Position numbers and translations under genes: made by a program. A stretch of DNA of 12,625 bases from Phoronis ovalis (lineage: Eukaryota > Phoronida > Phoronidae), in assembly GCA_028565635.1 (NCBI GenBank), contig JAOXYB010043526.1, positions 1 through 12,625 of the forward strand, read 5' to 3'. Positions 1 to 8,081 of the stretch are shown in pieces. Every line of letters starts with the position of its first letter. The stretch's first letter is position 1. The notes under the pieces were generated by a model. It was not told the origin of the DNA and searched no databases. It saw only the letters and a list, made by a program, of their open reading frames with translations.

Positions 1-401
1 TATATATCGATCCGAACTTGGCAAGCTAAGCTTTTGCGTTACATACATGTATGAAAAAAGAAGCACCATTTTCGGCTTCTTCTGTGATCAGCTAATATAA
101 ATTTTATCAAGACTGGGATAAGTATCTCTTGTGTTCTGTAATGGAACATCAAGATTCATTAAAACGATAGATGCAGACAGTTCTTGAATTCTGCCATGAT
201 TTATATCGCAATAAGTTTTGTTAACTTCGTTAGTATTGGCAGTTCCTGCTTTTTTCATCAGGTTTTAACTAAAATACCAAAAGTCACTATTGCTATGTGC
301 GGCATGCTTTTTAATCGAGTCGAATTTGACATCCATTTAAAGAAGGTTAAAATTAATTGATTAAATCTTTTTCAGACACAGAAAATGAGATCCGACTTTC
401 T
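1..401. other. Window left edge, no gene seen
   Basis: This is AT-rich sequence downstream of the leftmost gene. It contains a small hairpin (AAGAAGC pairing with GCTTCTT, near 58-81), which has no role I can name. No protein-like open frame or repeat was recognised. Confidence 0.4.
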
Positions 402-407
402 TTTATT
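402..407 (-). promoter_or_regulatory. Candidate polyadenylation signal, two-membrane-segment gene
   Basis: AATAAA on the minus strand lies about 133 nt past the TAA stop. It is the first canonical hexamer I found downstream of the last exon, and would end a short 3' UTR. Such hexamers arise often by chance in AT-rich DNA. Confidence 0.35.
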
Positions 408-539
408 TAGTCAACCCGTCATTTACTTTTGCTTAAACTGTGTATAAGAATTGAATCTATTTGCGTTGTCTTCTTTACTGGCAAATCAACTTTGCGATCA
501 TTCTGATTAAAATCGGTAGTTATTTTTGGCTTCCATTAC

Positions 540-605
540 TTATTTGTGATGAGCCCCGCCCTGATGGGCCAAATATGGCCCAGGACAGACTTCATATGCG
601 TTTAT
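540..605 (-). CDS. Probable last coding exon of the two-membrane-segment protein
   Basis: This exon adds 21 residues and a TAA stop (540-542). The tail starts INAYEVCPGPY and ends with two His and a Lys. It follows a CAG acceptor in phase 0, which matches the end of exon 2. The local GC content is higher than in the flanking introns, as expected for coding DNA. The polypyrimidine tract is weak, so an alternative last exon to the left cannot be excluded. Confidence 0.55.
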   Translation of the reverse strand: MNAYEVCPGPYLAHQGGAHHK

Positions 606-3351
606 CTGACAATTAAATATTAAATTGCAAGTTTTGTCTCTATAGCGTCGTCATAACAATAATTGTAGAATAGCTTGCTTTCAAGCAGCTATTTACTTCC
701 AAAACACTAAATAAAGTTTGTGGTATCTGTGTACATTTTTTTCCAAACCTAATATTTTCTACTCAAATTGCTTAAAGTGATGATAAATTATATAGTTTTC
801 AACTATATAACATATATTTACATATTTAAAAAGTAATAGTTTTGATTCTTTGGGTCCAAAATTCCAATTTTATACATTTCCATTTTCATTACTAAAAATG
901 TTGAATTTATTGATAATACTATTATAAATAAAGAAATAAGAGTAAAAACATAAAGTAGTAATATATTACATGCTCATATAGTTCAAGTTCAATTATAGCT
1001 TACCACAAAATCTGTACAAGAACATATAAAACATGCATATAATTCACAATTTATTCAACCAATTGAACTGAAACCCACTACTGCAGAAAGAACAAATCTG
1101 ATCTGTATGTGTACGTACTTTAACATTGTACTGTGGAACTTCACTGGGTCTGTGTAGAATGACATAGTATGCATGAAAGGCCAAAATAAGACAGATCACG
1201 AGAAGAATGATTCCAATACCAAGCAATACCCCTCCTCCCGCTGTTAAACCATGAATTCTGTAAAATAAAGCAGAAATTGTAATTGAAGAATTAAACAGTG
1301 TTGTATACAGTATACCGCAAAACGTTTAAACTGAGGTGCACTTTATATAACAACATTTATATATTGATGCACCATAAAATTTGGAATAGTTTTCAATCTT
1401 TTCGTAAAAATGTCAGCATATCATTCAGCATATCAGCAGCGCATTTAGGGTGTTTTACCAAAGTATTTTTCAATTCATTTCTACGCGCGTGTGTTAAATT
1501 TTGTCAAACGTTAGAGATATGTTTATAGTTTATGCACGCCCCATTAATTATGTACAATACATTGTCTTCCAGTTAGTCTAACTAACTTAGTGCTATTTTA
1601 AACGAATATGTTTTTAAAAAATATTACAACTATATAAAGCAGTAGCTAAGGCAGCTGATGCACCTGATATGGTATTAAATTATAACTAAACTTTAAAGCT
1701 TATAACAGCAATCAACAATAAGCAGAAACAGAAACAGAAACAGGCGCATGTTTTCTCAGATTATAGAATCAATAAAAATTATATATGACCAAGCGACTGG
1801 ATTATATTGATAAAAATGTATTTTTTTACTATCACGATGCTAAATATGACATTACACAATGCAGGCACAAATGTTGCTATTTATTACTATAATTTTGATG
1901 TTGATTATATGTGTACCTCACTGGAAACTTATAATGTAGTACTAGAACCAAGGTAAGCAACATCGCCCAGTAATTTTCAGCTCTGGGTCGTTATGCAAAC
2001 CCACGAATAGAATCCTGAGGTTTTGGTGACATGTCACTAGAAACGGTCGATTTTTAAACTCTTCTCGTGTTAATATGTAGAAATTCAGTAAAAGAATGTA
2101 ATGATAAAAGTATGGATTCAATAATAAAATGTATTATCGAAACATTACTAGCTAGCGAGATATCCATTGTGATACTCTTATTGGACCATCATCGTTAATC
2201 AGGAATTATTCAGCAACCACACGGGAAATGGAAGACGTTGGCAATCTTCTAACAGAATCGACCACGAACTGAATTTATGTGAGAGGTTCTAGACGTTATT
2301 TTAGGTAGTCAGTAGTATTTACTGTCATATTACCAATCAATCAATCAGTCGTAATGTCCCGTAATAGTTAAGACAAGGTGAATGTTACACATGCATATAT
2401 ATATATATATATATAGATAGATAGGTGTGTGAGTGTATATCTCTAGCTTCAAATATATACCACTACGAATAGTTGGGGAAATATCACCTAGGTGCCTCTT
2501 CTCACACCCAGGATTTAACAGTACTAGAGGTGTTTTCCGATCTAATTTACAGACCCCATACAGTGATACATTTACCTTGAAAAATAACGTCTGAAGTTAG
2601 CTTTATATCCACATTAAGTGAGACAGTACACATTGGAATAAAGCAAATATATACACCGTTTACTCATTATTTTTGTGGCAAAGAAGTATAAATGAACGCC
2701 ATGCTCCCGGCCGTGCTCTGATTAAAAAAATTTAACTAAGAATAGTAAGTAATAATTAACTTATCCGCATGAGTCGGATCTTGGTGGCCTTTAACAACGC
2801 TAAGTTTTAACTCCATAAACTTATTAAAACTGTGTTTTTAGTTTAAAGATGTATCAACAGAGCCTGGTAAGAAAAAGATAAATAAGTTTAAGTATCCGTT
2901 TGCATCGTTGCACTGTCGGCTATTTCCAGTTTTATTTTATTTCTTTTGCCAAAATGAAATTCATTGAACTCATGCCCCATTTTCAGTCTTTTTTTAGGGA
3001 CAACCACATATTAAAAGATGGCGTCTTAGGTAAAATTGAATATTGTGGGATGTGATTATAGATGGTCATATTAACAGGCATCGTATAGCAGAAAAATGTT
3101 AATGGAGTAATTAGTAATGACACATATTGTTAGTAGCCATGGCTAAAAATTGCAAATATACAATAAAGTGTACCAACTTACTGAGACTCTGGCGCCAGGT
3201 ATGCGTTTACAATAACCATTCCACCAAGGAACGCCAGTATTAATCCGCTCCAGAAAAACATACAGATAACATATCGTGGTACAATCCAATTCTGACTAGT
3301 TCTTTCGTCAGTTTCGCAGCCGCATAAGGTGCACATCTTGAGTTTATTCAT
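540..3351 (-). CDS. Three-exon gene for an unrecognised small two-membrane-segment protein
   Basis: Coding exons are 3182-3351, 1119-1257 and 540-605 on the minus strand, giving 124 residues and a TAA stop. The first junction is phase 2 (CA|A, Gln57) and the second is phase 0; both introns are GT-AG (donors GTAAGT and GTACGT). A TGA directly precedes the first ATG in frame, which supports that start; Met6 is a second possible start. The N-terminus has a CxxCxC cluster (Cys7, Cys10, Cys12). Hydrophobic segments lie at about residues 27-49 and 67-91, the second preceded by a Gly-rich stretch (64-72). The tail of about 33 residues contains Pro and Tyr (PQY, PGPY). Both ends are probably on the same side of the membrane, and the cysteines could be palmitoylated; both points are inference. 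I do not recognise the family and assign no function. The last exon is the least certain, because it rests on phase, a CAG acceptor and a stop only. Confidence 0.7.
606..1118 (-). other. Intron 2 of the two-membrane-segment gene (513 bp)
   Basis: This is AT-rich sequence between donor GTACGT and acceptor TTGTCAG. It contains a perfect 10-bp inverted repeat with a 3-nt loop at 788-810. Nothing else was recognised. Confidence 0.55.
788..810. repeat. Perfect short hairpin in intron 2
   Basis: TTATATAGTT is followed by TTC and then its exact reverse complement. All bases but two per arm are A or T, so it may be chance in AT-rich sequence. Confidence 0.5.
1119..1257 (-). CDS. Exon 2 of the two-membrane-segment protein
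   Basis: This encodes residues 57-103: a Gly-rich run (AGGG), the second hydrophobic segment rich in Ile and Leu, then an aromatic/His boundary (FHAYY) and a polar stretch ending YNVK. It is 139 nt long, so with the two bases from exon 1 it makes exactly 47 codons. The donor GTACGT lies at 1118-1113. Confidence 0.75.
1723..1743. repeat. (CAGAAA)n short tandem repeat
   Basis: Three and a half copies of CAGAAA lie inside intron 1 of the two-membrane-segment gene. Confidence 0.8.
2395..2432. repeat. (AT)n-(GATA)n-(GT)n microsatellite
   Basis: An AT dinucleotide run of about 21 nt is followed by GATAGATAG and a short GT run. It lies in intron 1 of the two-membrane-segment gene. Confidence 0.85.
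3182..3351 (-). CDS. Exon 1 (coding) of the two-membrane-segment protein
   Basis: This encodes residues 1-56 plus two bases of codon 57: the Cys-rich N-terminus, then the first hydrophobic segment, ending in LAPES. The donor is GTAAGT at 3181-3176. The ATG at 3351-3349 is preceded at once by an in-frame TGA. Any 5' non-coding exon or promoter further up was not identified. Confidence 0.75.
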
Positions 3352-4356
3352 TCAGTTTTTATCTTTATAATCAAATTGTTTTTAAAATGCAAAGACGAAT
3401 TGTATTATAGAAAATGATTCAACTCGCATATCAGACCCTATTTTCTTATGTCTGTGCTTCTGTTGTGTACTCCAAGACTAAACGACTTTTACGCTCAGTT
3501 ATATTCCTTGTTCTTACAACAAACTGTCTTTTTTATTAAAATTATCGAAATTTATCTCCCCTGAAACTATTATGGCAAGTAGAAGATTTGTAATATATGT
3601 TCCTTTTACTAGTTTTTGTATGCGTTGATAATATTATTCCCAATATCCAGCGCTATTTGACGCAGTTGCAATCTGACTATAATGTTTTTGCTTTACAGCT
3701 GCATAGTGCTATATTTACCAATATAAACGCCGAATGGTATAAAAGTGGAAATTGTATATTATTAGAATTTATGCATCCTTGGTCATTGAAGCAAACATGT
3801 TGTTGTTTCTGTTCAATTGAAGCTCTAATTATATTGAAACTTGAATGCCAACGACGAGGCTCGGGAGAACATCACCTTCAGCATACACATAACTCCATCA
3901 TTTCCATTACTTGTCCGTAGCTAAAACTCCGAAACCTTTGCCAAATGTTGACACCTTATAAGATTTGATTATTTGTTTTATTAGCACAGAGGTGTATATG
4001 ATCAGCTTCTTTGAGCTGTCCTATCCATTCTGATAAAACTAAGTTCTTGTTGCAGGTGCTGTAGATGTGCTTAAATCATCACAAATTGAATGAAAACTAA
4101 ATCGGGAAATCTCATCCAAAACCCAGATCGCTAGTAACAGGCCTGGAGTGTGTAAAACTCAATCCCTGTGTGATAATAAATGCTTCCTTTAATTGCTCGA
4201 ATTATTTCTCGTTCAAAAAAGGTCAAGGGGAATTCTCAATAGTTTATAACATCATACGCTACCGCCAGGTATTGAATAATTTGGTTTGGCATGCATATCA
4301 ACTTTTTTAAATTTCCAACTTGTGACATTTTGTGACTTTATATCGGAATTATATAA

Positions 4357-4502
4357 TGAGGGCTATAGGGGTGTTTTCGCGAGCAGCGAGTATTGGAGTC
4401 TGTTAAGTCCGAGCAGCGAGCCTTTTCTTTTGGCGATCATTCTTTTTTTTTGCTTTCTTTTTTTTCTTCTTAAGTGCGAGCATTGCACCCTGGGGGGGTA
4501 CC
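4357..4502. repeat. Fragment of a G-rich dispersed repeat
   Basis: The DNA contrasts with its AT-rich surroundings. It has two GAGCAGCGAG copies (4380-4389 and 4411-4420), long T-rich tracts, and a terminal CACCCTGGGGGGGTAC. Repeats of this style, with GCGAGC-like segments and G runs, are common in marine invertebrate genomes. Assigning it to that type is from memory of the style, not an alignment. Confidence 0.4.
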
Positions 4503-5083
4503 ACACACTTCCCTCTATAATCTGTAATTACTTTATTATTATTTATGATCTTCTGAGCACATGAATCTGAGGAACTAAATATGATGCAATCATCTGATTT
4601 GTACCCCACTGGAGAATTACGAAACGTTTTGGTTGGTAATACACTATAAACAGTTATGGACAAATTCGGATTTGCATGCCTTCCAGTGACTGGCGAGGAA
4701 TAATTGCTTATCGTCGAATACTACGTTTAAACGAATTTTAAAATAGCAAACCCGAAACAAATTTTGAAACATTCCCTTAAAACATTTTAAGGTGTACTCT
4801 TTTTAATCAGATAGATTTTCATAACAATTTTGACAGATGGAAGAGAAAATTCTTAAAATAAATAAAACAGGGTTGTATCCGCAAAGAATGGAATTTACAG
4901 CAACGATTTTATAACATTATAAAACAGAAAGAGCACTAAAACTAAATAATAAACCTTCATGTGAATCGTGATTTTTTACAGTTAATCAGACTTGCAACAA
5001 GCACATTATGACAATCTACTTATAAACGTTAAAAATCAAATTCAAAACTAATTCTATGAAATGTTTTGGCTCAAATGCGTTTC

Positions 5084-5166
5084 TCAGTCTAGGACTTGGT
5101 ATAATTCCCAGCTGATATGTGATAGTGAAATCATAATTAAATTCACTTTGTAACCCTAGACCTGAG
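5084..5166. repeat. Short inverted repeat
   Basis: CTCAGTCTAGG and CCTAGACCTGAG pair with one bulge across about 60 nt. A second small stem (GTGAA with TTCAC) lies inside. The size is like a small folded RNA, but the stem is not continuous. Confidence 0.35.
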
Positions 5167-6053
5167 CCATAGAAAATAGTCTGTATGAGACTTGCATGAA
5201 TTTGAAACGATTATTCAGATGATAAGAGTATTTATTCTCACAAAAAGGTACACGTCCTGGTTACATAATAATACGTTAATTTTTGGATTCAGAAATTTGA
5301 AGAAATTCAAGAAACAGGAAGGAGAATAATGATTTCTTTTAATGTATTTTGGTAAAGAGCATCAGCTAACTTGACTTGTCTTTTTTTAATTTGTCGCGGT
5401 ACTAATATTTAGCAATTTTTTTTTCTAGTTATATATGTAGCGGCTTGTTGGAACAAACAAGAAATCAGCAAATTACTTTTAGTTCGCTTATAATATAATC
5501 GAGGTGATCGGTCAGTTAATTAACAAAGAGTATATGGTATCACCTGGTCTAACATTTCATTCTAATTACCAGTTGGTATGCAATATATGACATTGATATA
5601 ACAGCCTACATATCTATAAATTTCGCTGAATTTCTCTTCACTTTGGCGACTTATTTGGAAGAAAACGACATTCGAGAGAACTGTCCGTTCTACTTAATAT
5701 GCTATTCATTTTTACAACTTTTTATAAGTCATTGTCGCACACACTATAATTAATCGAAACTTTAGCAACAAGTAGAAATATTATATTTTTAGGAATTAAA
5801 AAAATACCGGTAGAAATATAAACTCTGAAGCCATGACTATTCATTTTTATTAGTGACTAACAAAATGACATTGCAATTATTTGTAGTGTTATCGGGTACA
5901 TATAGGTACCTTACAATGGCTTGTTACAAAATGTGTAGAAATTCGTTTATAACGATGCCGCAACAAAGCATTGAACTACATAAAATATTGGCTGCTACAC
6001 CCAGAAAGGTCAAAATGATTAGTAGTTGTAAATAATTTAGCATCGGTAACAAC

Positions 6054-6079
6054 AGTTTACTTCTGCAGAACAGTAAACT
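6054..6079. repeat. Near-perfect palindrome around CTGCAG
   Basis: AGTTTACT and AGTAAACT form 8-bp arms around TCTGCAGAAC, which is itself largely palindromic. Confidence 0.5.
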
Positions 6080-6637
6080 ATAAACTTGTTTACGCGTACG
6101 TATCTGGCTAGAAATAAACGTGGGAGTCCAATTTAAAACAAACTATCGTAACCATGAAGTATTTATCAACAGATAAATGAATTTTTAATAGCATTTAGCT
6201 ACAGCCTCATCAATTAAGAACCATTTACCGCCCTGATACACGTAACAGGGTTTCTATGCAGGAAGGACTTGCATATTTAATTAGTAAGCATTTCTCACTG
6301 TAAATGAAGCTTAAGCAGAATGCAAACTTTCAATTGAAAAGGGATGTTTTATGTCTTAGTACGTGAACCACAAATCAAAATAATTTTCAAGGGAGGACTT
6401 CTATTTGCATATGACGAGGAATGTTTCAAAAAAATCGCCATACCATCCGACGAGACTAATCACCGTTTTCAAATAAACAACAAGGTATCCCCAATGCTAT
6501 AGTAGTTTCTCGTTTGAAGCTTCGATCGCAGTACACACATTTGTTCTTCATTTTATAAACTCCCATCTATCTCTGTCAGCCATCAACAAATCAGCAATAG
6601 TCAGCTTATCGTCATAAGATGAACATATTCCTAGTAG

Positions 6638-6928
6638 CTACGTTTTGCACAAATGAGATCATCATTTGCTGGATTAGAAAAAGTTTTAACTGATTTCAGC
6701 CTATATCATTCAAAGAGAGTTGAAATTGTAGATAGCAGCTCAATACATGGGATGAAAATGGTACAATGTTTATTAGATCACGTGAAAGACGAAATAATTC
6801 CAACGAGGCTTGGAGTTGAGAAATACTCATAGTATCCCGGCATAGTGTACACTGCTCGGGACACTGCTTACCAATTAGTATTCACTTGTAACCTACTTTT
6901 AAAACAACGCTTTTATTTTGGATATTAG
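6638..6928 (+). pseudogene. Possible gene or transposon relic: frame with a single internal stop
   Basis: A plus-strand frame is open for 97 codons except for one TAG at 6830-6832, and ends at TAG 6926-6928. An ATG at 6653 starts a 59-residue segment of mixed, protein-like composition (for example the stretch around SFAGLEKVLTDF). The frame continues after the stop with YPGIVYTARD. This is longer than expected by chance in DNA this AT-rich, but I recognise no family and no splice sites decide it. It could be a decayed transposon or gene piece, or chance. Confidence 0.2.
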
Positions 6929-7704
6929 AAGACATGTCTATTGCTTAAAATTTATTAAGCTGTGCTTACCCAAACCAACCGTAAACACTATTTCAGCAAT
7001 CCAAAACTAATCTTAGCCATTTTGGAACAATACATTTAATTGAATTATGAAAACTTAACTCTATCACAGACTGTTCGACAATGTGATGAATGTTCTTGGA
7101 ATTTACATTTACTAAATCAAATTTATTGTTCAGGAAGCGATTAAAATCTGTATTGCTGACAGCCTAATTCAGCAGTCACACTCAAAAATATCTTCTTCTC
7201 ATAATACACAAGTAAACAATTTACAATGGCATGCATGTAAACAATAAATGTTATCAAGCAAAGCTTAAGCATGCATTATGAAGTATCTGGAATAAGACAC
7301 TAGATAACTAATGAAACGAAAAGATGAGCTAAACACCATTCATCAAACAAAAAATAGTATATCTAATGGAATTATGAAAAATATAAATAGTTTAATAAAT
7401 TTTTTTTTAAAGCCATCTAAGAAATTTGGATAATGCAAATAACATGAAGAGATTATTGAATAATCCCTGGTGAACAAATCTTGAAACTCTGACTAGAAAG
7501 AGGATTATTTATACTGATCATGGCCTCTTGGAAAATTTTCTCTCCATCTATGTGCAAGAAGTTATTTGGTAACAAGTTATGCTAATATGAATTCATTAAC
7601 CCATATTCATTTGTGCGAATCTTGTTCAAGCATGAAGAAATTCAGCCTAAACTAATATTCTTACAGCTGGTTGAAAAACTGCTCTTAACTTTCAATGCTG
7701 TGTT

Positions 7705-7710
7705 TTTATT
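7705..7710 (-). promoter_or_regulatory. Candidate canonical polyadenylation signal, Derlin
   Basis: AATAAA on the minus strand, about 233 nt past the stop. It would give a modest 3' UTR with no other feature in it. Choosing between this and the ATTAAA at 7893-7898 needs transcript ends. Confidence 0.35.
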
Positions 7711-7892
7711 TAGCAATTTAAAAAAAAGTTATTTCAGTATATATTTTTGTATAATGCCAATTTCAAGAAAAAAAGATTAAAACCCAAGTAGAACATATAA
7801 GTTCACTTTTGAAAGCAACCTTTCCTGTACAATTTCGGGTTGGCTCGACTTTGAATGCTACGCCTCCTAAGTATGTAATTGTAACACATTAG

Positions 7893-7898
7893 TTTAAT
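7893..7898 (-). promoter_or_regulatory. Candidate variant polyadenylation signal, Derlin
   Basis: ATTAAA on the minus strand, about 45 nt past the stop, would give a very short 3' UTR. A canonical AATAAA further down (7705-7710) is the alternative. Confidence 0.3.
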
Positions 7899-7942
7899 AC
7901 TGTGATCATTACAATTTTTCTATTTGTTAAAAATCAATAAAA

Positions 7943-8081
7943 TTAGTTGTCTTGTGGCATGTTCTCTTGCTCGTCGGCTGCTCCTACTTGTTGACCTTCG
8001 CCCCAATTAAAACCACCAGGTCGATCTTCTGCTAATGGCACATAATTTGGATCTTCTGCAGGATGATCAAAAATCCATTTT
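7943..8081 (-). CDS. DERL2: Derlin exon 6 (residues 205-250 and stop)
   Basis: This encodes the cytosolic tail: [13 protein letters not shown], then [11 protein letters not shown], the SHP-like box for p97/VCP. In the vertebrate protein the box runs on as RLGG and ends; here it reads QVG and is followed by 12 more, mostly polar and acidic residues before TAA at 7943-7945. The acceptor is TTTTTGCAG. Confidence 0.95.

Larger units (their letters stand above)
1258..3181 (-). other. Intron 1 of the two-membrane-segment gene (1924 bp)
   Basis: The intron runs from GTAAGT to a pyrimidine-rich acceptor ending TTTTACAG. It holds a (CAGAAA)n tract at 1723-1743 and an AT/GATA/GT microsatellite near 2395-2432. 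No other exon, RNA gene or mobile element was seen. The open stretch on the plus strand at 1298-1528 has no protein-like character. Confidence 0.7.
3352..7690. other. Intergenic region of about 4.3 kb
   Basis: This separates the 5' end of the two-membrane-segment gene from the 3' end of the Derlin gene, both on the minus strand. It should hold the left gene's promoter, which I could not place. I saw a G-rich repeat fragment near 4357-4502, short inverted repeats at 5084-5166 and 6054-6079, and a weak protein-like frame at 6638-6928. Longer plus-strand open stretches at 3597-3920 and 5853-6035 have low-complexity or random-looking translations. Confidence 0.55.

Noticed and set aside
58-81. 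AAGAAGC/GCTTCTT hairpin that looks like a bacterial terminator
   Set aside because: The window is eukaryotic and no U tract or gene end fits. It also lacks the histone stem-loop sequence.
1298-1528. 76-codon open frame on the plus strand
   Set aside because: It lies inside intron 1 of the minus-strand gene and has no protein-like pattern.
3597-3920. 107-codon open frame on the plus strand
   Set aside because: The translation has no recognisable domain, is Cys/His-rich in a random-looking way, and has no splice or promoter support. It is probably chance.
4286-4663. Overlapping open frames on both strands
   Set aside because: They run through T-rich/A-rich tracts (poly-Lys on the minus strand, poly-Phe on the plus strand) of a repeat fragment.
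5853-6035. 60-codon open frame on the plus strand
   Set aside because: No family resemblance, no neighbours in support, and near the chance length for AT-rich DNA searched in six frames.
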